Positions 23,427 through 32,129 of a stretch of 64,000 nt of DNA are shown piece after piece (the stretch's first letter is position 1; each line of letters begins with the position of its first letter). Where the stretch lies: positions 3,039,001 to 3,103,000 of the forward strand of contig CANUEZ040000180.1 of NCBI GenBank assembly GCA_948099385.1, read 5' to 3'. The translations under genes and the position numbers were made by a program. Source of the stretch: Fasciola hepatica (Eukaryota > Platyhelminthes > Trematoda > Plagiorchiida > Fasciolidae). The notes beneath the pieces were generated by a model that did no database searches, was not told the origin of the DNA, and saw nothing but the letters and a program-made list of their open reading frames with translations.

Positions 23427-23633
23427 CCTTTTCAATTTCAACGTCCTAGTTCTTATACAGTCCTCTTCTTCTTGACTGTAATCTTCAGAGCTCTCCATTT
23501 ACTCGTGTTCTTATGTTAGTATCATCTTCATAGCTATCCTATCATCCGTGTTACCATGCAGCTGAGCAGGAACATTGTAGCTTTCTACGCTGACCCAGAA
23601 AAAATAGCGTTCAGCTACAATCAGGCTTCTGTT

Positions 23634-23850
23634 GATCGCTAGAATCATTTTCTAGCTGCGCCATCGTACCATCCATCGGTGTAGTTTTCGTTACTTGTAC
23701 GCTGCCTGAAGTGCTTCGTCTATATGCCAACTGTGGTTTTGTTGGAAGTGCATCTCTTAGAATGGTGCTCAGGCTGAAGTTTTCTCCATCGGTATCTGCA
23801 TTTAGTTTCTCACTTGGTTCGCCTTGATGCTCGTGAATTAAAGGGTATAG
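23634..23850 (-). CDS. Possible terminal exon of an unrecognised host gene
   Basis: A minus-strand frame open to a TGA near 23611 reads as a hydrophilic protein segment (EHQGEPSEKLNADTDGEN, later QLENDSSDQQKPDCS). Possible acceptors upstream include 'cctttaattcacgag' and 'gcgaaccaag'. A second acidic frame, MESSEDYSQEEEDC, lies further downstream at 23313-23498 but runs into the AT repeat. No domain is recognised and no polyadenylation signal was confirmed. Composition alone is the support, so this may be chance. Confidence 0.2.
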
Positions 23851-24145
23851 TGAGTATTTCCATATCACATTCGAGAACATTCACTGCAGCGCTTGTTTCC
23901 GAATACAGGATTGATCACCAGTGACAAGATCCAATCAACAAAAAAAAACAAAAAAACGAAGAGATTGACACAAACAAGTGAGAAAAAAAGTATTGTTCCG
24001 GTCTTTTCAAGCCGCCTGCCTTGTCACATGCTACCCATGTCTCCGAGACTAGTGTTGCTCGTGTGGGGCTGACCTGTTCCTACCGCGGATTGTCAAATGT
24101 GCATCATGTTTCGATCAGGGCGTGGGTGTTGTGTGTCATGTGTTA

Positions 24146-24425
24146 TGTTCACGAAATCGGTAGCTGAAGAAAAGCCCACTTGCGTAGTGAACGTGTATTC
24201 AGTATGAACGTACGGCTGGCACAAGTACAGGCAAGCACGTGAAAATGAAAACACGTATGCAAGCACGTGGATCATCGATGTATGCAATTGAAAGGCAAGA
24301 CAACTGCACAATCAGACTGAGCTGTGCAAGGTCGTGCAACATGAGGCACAATCCGATGGGTCAATTCTGTCCGGGACGGAATATGACAAACGTCAACTGT
24401 GTACGTGCGTGTGTGCGTGCGAGAT
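24146..24425 (-). repeat. Dispersed repeat R, copy 6 (inverted)
   Basis: The plus strand reads as the reverse complement of R: 'cacgaaatcggtagctgaag' (3' end), 'acaagtacaggcaagcacgt', 'gcaaggtcgtgcaacatg', 'cacaatccgatgggtcaatt', then 'gacaaacgtcaactgtgtac', which matches the 5' segment found otherwise only in copy 4. Near full length but diverged. Confidence 0.65.
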
Positions 24426-25254
24426 TCTCCGTCTAAGCACATGCCTGTTCAAACAGGACACAAAACTGTGGCTACTTACAAAAACAGCTCCACTTTCTCT
24501 AAAGGCCGAACATCAGGCAATGATCTACACTAAAACACCACTTTCTGGATGCTAATGAATTCGCGTCACGATAGGTATCCATTCGAAGCAGGCCCGAATG
24601 TGGTCCATCATGTACACCGGATGTAGACTGTTAGGGAGCGCTTTCTTGTCGACCATTCAGCCCTACCCCATACTATCCCTGCCACTCTCTCTGAACCAGT
24701 TCACACACCGATGTTGTACCGCATTGCAGCATACGAATGACGACGCAAAACGAAAATAAAGTAAAATAATGAATGTGGAAGCACGTGAGCTGTAGGCCAA
24801 GATGTGATGTTGCCTATATTCAAGTAAGGCCATCACTTGAGATTAGGTAAACTTAATTCCTACGTTTATTTTTCTCCCCTGCGGCTCCCCCATTTATCAG
24901 TTGCATCACCATCGATACTCCCACTGGTTCAATTTAGATTATTCCTTTACCAAATCATCATCTGCACTAAGTTCCCCTTCCTTCAGCTTGAATATCAGGT
25001 TCCCCGAGAAATTCTTTCTCATAATTCTTCCATCTTCTGACACCGCACTGCTTCTCGGAAGCAAATGTAGCCCTGAACGTCTCACCAACCCATTACATTT
25101 CTCATTTCACGATTTAACTTTCAGATCACTGTACTACGATGGTAAGCCAGCTCGTCTTTTTCATGAGAACAAAAACACTCTTACTTAACTAATGATCGAT
25201 TTTTAACGCAACTCTTGGCCTTTGGACAATTGAATTGATCACATAACCTCGCTA

Positions 25255-26680
25255 TCTACGGAAGAAGTATTTGAACTTCTTCGTATCTCCAAAATAACCT
25301 CAGGTATTGGTCCTGATGACCTGTGAGACACGATGCTGGTGCCCTGACCGATGCATTTACTTCTCTCGTAAATTAATCTTTGTGCTCGTATTCTATCCCA
25401 GACTGCTAGAAATCAGTCACCATTGTTCCTGTATCCAAACCTTGTAATTCTGGTGTCCCGGCTAAATGCTTTCGTCCCGTTGTTCTAACTTCATCTGGTC
25501 TGAAACTTACTGAGCGTGCCATTCTTAAACTTTTGAATTCCTATATAAACTCTCCAGATCACCTTTTACAGTTTGCTATAAATCGAACAGGTCCACTGTG
25601 AATACTATCGCTTCCTTAGTCCACCGTTTAAACAAATCCTTGAAGGGATCAGGGAAGTCTGTTTGATGCGCTTTTCTAGACTACTCAACCCTTTTTTGAT
25701 TCGATTCCGCGGTCTCTCCTCCTCCGCAAACTGGAAGCATTCGGCTGTTCCACACATTTACTAGCATGGTTGTCTGATTATTTCACCAACAGAACTCAGT
25801 ACACACGACTAGGTTTTGAAACATCCAAACCCTTGGTGAACAATTCAGGAGTGCTTCAGTGAGGTGTGCTTTCTCCCTATTTATTTTCCACCTACGTTAG
25901 TAATCTGTCATCCAGTTCTACTCCACATTTATTTGAATATGCCGATGATGTGGCTTTCTGTCAGTCTGCCTCGGTAACCTAGGACTTCCATGATTTTTCC
26001 AATATCCGTCCTGTACTTGTGATTTCTCGGTTCGACCCGGTATAACTATAAATTTGTCCTAATGCTTTGAATGCATATTTGCCCCTTCCCGGTAGGCTCA
26101 TCCTTCTGATCCATCCGTCGTTTCCACAGAATCACTATGGATGCAAATTTGAAGTGATCATCTCACATTTCAAACTGTGTGAAGGAACCACACTGACTAC
26201 CGTGTCAAATTGGTAAGCTGAGACATTTTAACGTTAAACAGAGTATTATTTCCTTTTTTGTTCATCAATGTGTTTTTCCTGTTCACTTTACTATTCCTTG
26301 TTATTTTTGCTGGTCTATAGAAAGAAGATCGTAAACATTTTCGTCGAGGTCCATCTGCTGTCACTCGAGTATCGTTTATACCCTCAAATGAACTATGCGC
26401 TAAATTGTGCGAACTACACCAGAATGCATGTGAAAACTTCTCTCACAAAATCACTGCAGACGGCACTCACCCTTTACACAGTGAACTATCCAAATATGAC
26501 TCTCTCGCTCCGACACATTCCTCCTTTCAATCCATACCCTCTCGTAATAACCTCTACAAAAACTCTACTGTTCCATATCTGGCCTGAATCCTCACAAACT
26601 GGGCACGCGCATCGGCAGAATTTCTTTGCAATTTTGGTATGCAGTCGTCTTCTTTTCATCTCATTGATTCAATGAGGGGC
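25255..26680 (+). pseudogene. CR1/Jockey-like LINE reverse transcriptase, broken
   Basis: Plus-strand frames give EEVFELLRISKITSGIGPDD (about 25260), SYINSPDHLLQFA (about 25545), DSIPRSLLLRKLEAFGCSTH (about 25700), LSDYFTNRTQYTRLG, NNSGVLQ followed by a stop where the usual Q-G sits, then GVLSPYLFSTYVSNLSS, and EYADDVAFC (about 25935), the catalytic YADD. A decayed C-terminal part ends with PLHSELSKYDSL near 26490. Several stops and frameshifts separate these pieces. Motif spacing fits the RT domain of the CR1/Jockey group. The N-terminal endonuclease was not found; 24810-25250 may hold diverged upstream sequence. Confidence 0.85.
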
Positions 26681-26689
26681 CACGTGTGA

Positions 26690-27439
26690 ATTGTTTGTTG
26701 AATAAAATGCGGACTTCTGTCTGCTCAAAAGTCTGATCAACTTCAAGTACAGTTACAATCGTCTCTCGTTGCTGTCGTTCACAGCTGGTACGGATTGCTG
26801 TTGTATTTTTGGTGGTTCTTCCAGATCCTAATCGTTTGTCACCACATCATTGCTTCACCACATGATTCCAGTTCAAAAACCTTCTTCATACCTATTTGAT
26901 AACCGGTGTTACGGATGCAAGTCACTTGCAGAATAATCCTGGATCTCATTTTGAATAAACAAATATTCCAGCTAGAACATCCAAAGAGATTTATTCCCAA
27001 CTTGTTTAGCCCCACTCAGCATGACGATGAACGACCGTAAAATGGCACTGAGTACCATAACGAAAGGTCCAGAGTCGGTGGTGCTCCCCTCCTGCCTAGG
27101 ACGATTCACTGTGATGGATATTGGTGCAACAGTGGATTTCTTTCTGATTAAATAAATTGTTCTGGGAAGTTTGTTTCATGCCTTATTTCAAATATGCTAG
27201 GTATCAATGACCTCACTTTAACCTTTCGGTAGTTTGATGGGCGCTGACAAATTGGTTTCGTGTTTTAACCATGTTTTAACCACTATTCTCGGAACATACT
27301 ACCAAAAAAAGCGAGCACTTCCGAGGAGCGAACAATTTTAATCGGTCCCGACGATATTCGATCCAAAAGAGAGGTTGGTGGGGGGAACACTGCATGTAAA
27401 AACTGCTAATAAGAATACGCCAATTAGGGGAAGTGACCG
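26690..27439. other. No recognisable feature
   Basis: Unassigned DNA downstream of the CR1/Jockey-like LINE. Its first part may be that element's 3' untranslated region. No gene or simple repeat is seen. Confidence 0.45.
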
Positions 27440-27530
27440 GTGGCTTTGGGGTCGGTGCTAGGATTCAAACCCGGGCAGAAGGGTAAAAACTTCACGAAGA
27501 TTACCGTTTGTTAGCCGTTGGGCGTAATTT
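27440..27530 (-). mobile_element. tRNA-like SINE head Z3
   Basis: On the minus strand 'cccaacggctaacaaacggt' (about 27522-27503) resembles an A box and 'gggtttgaatcctagc' (about 27472-27457) is a good B box. The sequence after the B box contains 'ccaccggtcactt', which also follows the B box of Z6. The two therefore probably belong to one SINE group. Functional tRNA structure is not evident. Confidence 0.55.
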
Positions 27531-27991
27531 TGTGGATCGTGTTCTTCAATCTTTCTGTCTCGAATGATAATGATGGATCAGAAAACATGGCAGTTGAATA
27601 TATATACGTTTCCTTTCAGGTCAACTCACGCGTATAGCAGTAAAAAACCTTCCAAGAGGAATGATGAGCACCTGGAAGTATTCTGTTCTTTGAAAAACAA
27701 GTTCAGTTCCGCCGAAGTAGCCCATCAGGGTAGAAGCCAACAGTTTGTGACAAATTTTCAGCATACTGAGAACTCTGTACAGCAAGGACAATAAAATAGA
27801 ACGTACGCGTTAGTAACTGCCATAACAGACGTTTAATTTTAAGATATTTGACATTACAGTGGGTGTACGTGAATAAGATATTGCCTGTTTTAAAATCTGA
27901 TCACAAAAGAAGACTTTGATGGTCGTATTCAATAAAGCATATTAAACTTTGACAATGTTTTGTCGGCGCATACCTACGGGTTTGTATTGCC

Positions 27992-28037
27992 AGTGAGTAG
28001 CGTGCTTGCTAGAGCTCATCAGTGGTGCATATCCTCC
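27992..28037 (-). ncRNA. Degenerate hammerhead-ribozyme-like motif H1
   Basis: On the minus strand 'ggaggatatgcacca' is followed by a perfect CTGATGA box (28022-28016). Next comes a stem-II-like hairpin (GCTCT-AGCA-AGCAC, two mismatches), then G and CTACTCACTGG. The expected GAAA box appears to have lost its three A's. It aligns with H2 on the plus strand over most of its length. It lies directly downstream of tRNA-like head Z4. Schistosome Smα SINE-like repeats are known to carry hammerheads, which supports this reading. Self-cleavage is not expected. Confidence 0.55.
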
Positions 28038-28039
28038 GC

Positions 28040-28115
28040 CTCATCCTGGATTTGAAACTGGGGTCTTTTCATCTCAGGGACGTGAGCGTTACCGCCGCGC
28101 TACCCCGCTCCCATC
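28040..28115 (-). mobile_element. tRNA-like SINE head Z4, upstream of hammerhead-like motif H1
   Basis: Minus-strand 'gagcggggtagcgcggcggt' (about 28112-28093) matches an A box with flanks, and 'cagtttcaaatcc' (about 28059-28047) matches a B box. Spacing is about 35 bases, close to a real tRNA. The sequence then runs into H1. The arrangement of Pol III promoter followed by hammerhead is that of schistosome Smα-type elements. The upstream minus-strand frame 28089-28322 is probably not coding. Confidence 0.65.
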
Positions 28116-28342
28116 CGGGTTGACCTGAATCAGCAATTTAAGTTTGTTCACACGTCGTCCTTTGTGACAGGCAGAAATGCCCGACGGCTTCGAATGGAGA
28201 CACGGTTTCTGTCCCGGTAACTCCAAGCAGATGCCTCCTACCAAGTCAGGTCTTCTCCAAAGGGTGGGCCATTGTACCCACATTTGAACCTGCTTCGCGT
28301 TTGGCATGTATATATGTCTCACAGTTACCTGCGAGCAGTGTG

Positions 28343-28401
28343 AGGAGGATATGAACCACTGATTAGCTCTAAAAAGAACGAAACTCGAGTCTGGTACTTC
28401 C
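28343..28401 (+). ncRNA. Hammerhead-ribozyme-like motif H2 (type I, short stem III)
   Basis: Plus-strand elements occur in the correct order. Stem I strand is 'ggatatgaacca', ending ACCA at 28355-28358. Core box CTGATTA is at 28359-28365 (CTGATGA with G8 changed to T). Stem II is GCTCT / AGAAC with an AAAA loop (28366-28379, one mismatch). GAAA is at 28380-28383, followed by a minimal stem III CT-CG-AG (28384-28389). The cleavage-site triplet GTC is at 28389-28391, and the second stem I strand TGGT at 28392-28395 pairs with ACCA. Only one core base differs from consensus. G8 is catalytically essential, so cleavage should be lost. Very short stem III is known from Penelope and other retroelement hammerheads. 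Confidence 0.7.
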
Positions 28402-28920
28402 GAGTGTAGGGTTGATCGGATGACCAGAGGTTTGCGAGTGAAAGGTGGAGTCCAAAGGACACTCAGCCAAACAAAGTACCATCAGTCCCACACCCTACTG
28501 GCGATTAATTGTGAGACACACAATTACATTCTTGCTTTAAACGGTCCATCTCTCTCACACACATCAATACAATGTCATTTGACGTGCTACACCTTCTGAT
28601 TTCCATTGGAGGGCTGTTGATTTGGGAGTTCCAACGGAGATTGACTGTCCAGAACGTCTGTAGAAAAGTCGTAGAATAGAAACGAGAGAATCCATAACCA
28701 TTTGGCGGTGGGGTTTGCCAGTACAAACCCAATTTTTTGGAACTCTTCAGGTGGATTTCAGCAGAACAACTGCGGTAAGTTCTACAACAATAACAGGTAC
28801 AGTTTGAAGCAGCTCGTTTGAGAATGATAGTTCATGACATGCAACAATCCAGTTTACAGTGTTCCTCTATAACACCAGAAGGTACATAATTCATCGCCAC
28901 ATATGCAACAGCTGTTAGTA
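28402..28920. other. No recognisable feature
   Basis: Unassigned DNA between the hammerhead-like motif and the gag relic. It may contain the 5' untranslated region of the gypsy-type element, but no long terminal repeat was found. Confidence 0.4.
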
Positions 28921-29565
28921 TGACAGACTTCCTGTATGATCCCGATGCGGGCGTCACTTGTGATTCGCGGTTTAATCAATGGGAAGAATTTTTACGTGCT
29001 CCTAACGATGCAAAAAGTGGGTACCCCAGAACAAGAACGATATACCAGCATAAGTCTACCCAAGTGCCTTCGCGATTTCTCATTTGACGAGATGGTGAAG
29101 AACTCTCCGACATTTTCGATGACAGACAATCCTTGTTCAGTGCGTACTAACAGTGCTCGAAGGTGGTGAGAAACGATTCAGGTGGTTATGTAACTTTGGT
29201 CAGCAAAATCACTCAAGTACAAGGACGGAAGACAAGTTTAAGTGTCATTTTTTTGTGCTCTTCTATCGTATCACGAAGCCAAGCGTAAAACTCATCTACT
29301 CTGTCGAACTGAACCCCAGGACAACTCTACGGACACTGACTACGGAATGCTAGCTGCTGAAGAATTTGAAACATGACTGAGACATTTTGGAGCAACCAAG
29401 ACAAATCTATGCCACCTCCAATGTCCACGTAATATCAAAGCCGACTCCAGTAAACCAGCCTGACATTCATTTCTGGGAAAATCACCACCCCCCCTGTTGG
29501 GATTGCAGTGATTGGCATTTCGTATGATTCGGTCATTTTAAGAAGTGTAGTATGCAAGGATCAGT
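28921..29565 (+). pseudogene. Gypsy-type (CsRn1-like) gag relic
   Basis: Gag packages retrotransposon RNA. A first frame gives DFLYDPDAGVT and NQWEEFLRAP (28921 on). A second frame (28936-29169) gives ERYTSISLPKCLRDFSFDEM. A third (29153-29353) gives EDKFKCHFFVLF and TLRTLTTEC. These match in order the gag core of flatworm CsRn1-group elements (the DUF7083-type domain) as I remember it. A zinc-knuckle-like patch C-W-D-C with following H and C lies near 29495-29560 after a stop. At least two frameshifts are needed. No protease, reverse transcriptase or LTR follows. A minus-strand Penelope fragment begins at 30060, so the element is truncated. Confidence 0.7.
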
Positions 29566-29828
29566 GTCTTCCGTGGGGGTTGCTCATGTTCGATCTGCCA
29601 AATACAAAAACGCAGAAAACACCATTTGCACTAAGACTGAATAAGTGCATCAGCAGGATCCTTCACTTACGATAATCAAACATCAATATGAACAACGTCT
29701 ATGTGCTAAAGTTTGATTGGATGGTCATCAAAGTTGGTGTTGTGTAGTTAGGAAGGATAGGAGGGAAAATGTTGTTGTTTCGTGGTTGGGAAAGGGGCCA
29801 GTGAAACAATGAACAAGGGTTTCGGGGA

Positions 29829-30060
29829 TTATCCATTTCCGGTTTCAACCAAAGGGTCAACGTATGGGTCACATTGAGCTCCAGGGTCGGTCTCAGATCG
29901 CGGCCAGGGTAGTTTGAGTGCCTTAACGAAACGTTTCTGAGAACAAAGCGATGGATTGAATAATCTGATCGCCACAGCCTCTGCCGTTGCTAGATGTTGT
30001 TTTCGAGCGACTTTTGGCGCGTTCGTAGGGACTCTGTAGACTATTTTGAACACGTCGTCG
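29829..30060 (-). pseudogene. Penelope-like 3' fragment P4 (GIY-YIG C-terminus)
   Basis: A 74-residue minus-strand frame reads FKIVYRVPTN, HLATAEAVAIRLFNPSLCSQ and KALKLPWPRSET. It matches the C-terminal end of P1 (VIYRVPPN, FLATAEAIAIRLLSPNLCAQ, ALQLPWPKPET) with about two-thirds identity by eye. Only the last part of the nuclease domain is present: a 5'-truncated copy, as is common for this class. It is closer to P1 than to P2 or P3. Confidence 0.85.
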
Positions 30061-30149
30061 TTTACGTGATGTAGTGGGTAGTTATAGGTAAAAAAGCACG
30101 AACTAACGGCCGTGGCTTTTAGCGGTTATTTCGGTCAGAGGGTAACTAT

Positions 30150-30690
30150 GAGCACCTAAAGCACGAACAGGTACCTCATCACTGCTCACAAGATATTCTC
30201 ACCAGACACGAGCACGGCTTTGGAGACATTGGCTGTCGAATACAGAAAGCTGTCGAGCATTATCAACATGGAGTGCTTCGGTCGCGCAACCGTAAAGAAT
30301 AACACTGTGAACTATTGCACTGTACATCCTTCGCTCGAGGGAAAGCCGGACAGTATGTCACAGTCTAACCGCTGCCGTACCGTACATTTGGCTTGCCCAC
30401 CGAAGCACATAGACAGCTTAGCGCAGGCTAACATGTGGTTGGAGTCAAGGGGAAGTGGTCCATCTTTGACTCGACGCCAACTGGCGTACCGGCGGTTGGA
30501 ACGTTCGAAGTTTGTACTGACGAGAAACAAGTGATGATCCGAACTCAGAGACGACGACCGTTCCCCGTTTTCTGAATGACAGGAATAGAGACCAGAATGG
30601 CCTTCCAAATGTGCTTCCTTGAAAGACAGCCGACCTGCTCTAGTATTCATTTTAAAGCGGCCCTCCGCAGACACCAAAACCCATTTTAAA
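30150..30690 (-). pseudogene. RTE-like LINE fragments L4 (endonuclease end and RT C-terminus)
   Basis: On the minus strand 30690-30400 gives ENGERSSSLSSDHHLFLVST (altered DNGERLLQL) and NRRYASWRRV, the late endonuclease region of the RTE-like LINE. Next to it 30340-30150 matches at nucleotide level the LINE stretch at 40740-40610 (compare 'gctgtcgaatacagaaagct' here with 'gctgttgaatacagaaacac'). The sequence between endonuclease and RT end is deleted. Two fragments may have been joined by an internal deletion. Confidence 0.7.
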
Positions 30691-31334
30691 TGCAATTGCC
30701 AGGATAGTTGTTAGGTTCGCTATCTTATTAATAGCCGCCCCTCAGGAGCTCACCCAAATCCGGCATCAGGTCTTCCATTTACTGTAGGTAGTTTTACATT
30801 CACCACCATTCTTTGTAGTCACATAAAGTGGCTTACAGTCAGGTCCAACTCTACCTCAGAGTACTTATCTACATCCAGGACATAGGCCCATTTCAGAAGT
30901 CCTGTATGGCATACGAATGGCTCTCATCAGTCATCCATTAAGATACGTAACTGGTCAGTCAAACGTCGGCCAGTCCTTTTGATAGATTAGGATTTCAGGT
31001 TAGCTTCAATTCCTTCAATCGAGTGGTTGTTTAAAGCCTGCTTGTTTAAGTCAACCTGATGCCTTCCTGTATTGGCTCATCACCATTTATTTCCAAACGG
31101 TTCTGGAAACTTGGCACACTTTGGCTAGTCGGCTTCGTTCGTTATCTCCTCTAGCTTTCCATCTCCTGTCAACTCAACAGGACAACTAATATAACTACAA
31201 ATCCATCAGAGCCTGTTGTTTCTCTGATTTCAGTCGTCCTTTTACATCACTTGTTAGCTGATGAGTGCAGTGGGCGGGGTATACACCACATAGCCACAAA
31301 GGCTCACTGCACGATTAAGGATAATCGGCAACCA
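30691..31334. other. No recognisable feature
   Basis: Unassigned DNA. A stretch near 31255-31335 may be the 3' part of the neighbouring SINE Z5. Confidence 0.4.
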
Positions 31335-31455
31335 GACCCTGAGGTTTGGAATACAGAACCACATTAGGTCCCAATAAGTCCGGTGTGGTAACGATCCGGA
31401 CCTCCGAGGTTATAGTCAAATGCTCTAAATCACTCGACCACCACCCGTCTGAGGG
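31335..31455 (-). mobile_element. tRNA-like SINE Z5 (B box deleted)
   Basis: The minus-strand sequence starts with an A-box-like 'ggtggtcgagtgatttagag' (about 31443-31424) but then jumps into the body without a B box. Its body ('ccggacttattgggaccta', 'gtggttctgtattcc') matches the body of Z6 at 44690-44760. It is therefore an internally deleted member of the Z6 family. Confidence 0.6.
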
Positions 31456-31779
31456 ACGGGAATCATGTGTGAAGAGATCAATCATGCATCTAAAATGTCT
31501 GCAGCTAAAATGAAGATATCGTCTAGCTTTGCTTTACGTAAGACATCGTGTAACTTTTAGTAGGAGATGTCTTTGATCGTATCTGGGTTGCTATCTGTAG
31601 GGCGTAAGCCGAGACGACGAACGAATTGCACCTATCGGGGAGACTTTTGATTGCTTTGCACCAACCTCTAAGTCCAGCTGTGCACAACAGTCTGTCTACT
31701 GGCATTCAGCCAAGTAGAACAGCCTCAGTTGTCTCACGGAGAGCAACGGCTACACCAGCAAGACCAGTAGCTTCAGCCT

Positions 31780-32125
31780 AGGGGTCCTCAGATGAGGGTG
31801 AGTGGAACTTTACAGAAGGAATAGATGAAGGCGTCAATCGAACAACAGACCTGGAGTCGTGGATGCGAGTCTCTTGAATACAACACATGTCGATGGTAAG
31901 GTTCGCCAGCTTACGAGCTAAACGCTCTTGTTGTCCTATACGCATCAGCGTTTGCACAATAAATGTGGCGAGGTTAGTAGGATGCCGAGAGCAAAGAAGA
32001 GCAACAGGTGGCAGAAAGGGATTCAGTGAGACTTTGATACTAAAAGAAGGAGGATGCGGGAGAATAGGAGCAGGACTTCCCTCAGAGACACCACCGGATG
32101 AACAAACGACTGCATCTTCCAAAGA
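31780..32125 (-). pseudogene. RTE-like LINE endonuclease N-terminus L5
   Basis: The minus-strand frame (31778-32122) contains QERLARKLANLTIDMCCIQE and TRIHDSRSVVRLT. It corresponds to the start of the LINE endonuclease (Q-E-T-R catalytic glutamate box; compare IDVCC.SE in L6). Only this first portion is present and the frame ends near 31780. Upstream (towards 32125) it may include the element's 5' region with low-complexity coding (LPHPPSF). Confidence 0.75.
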
Positions 32126-32129
32126 ATGT

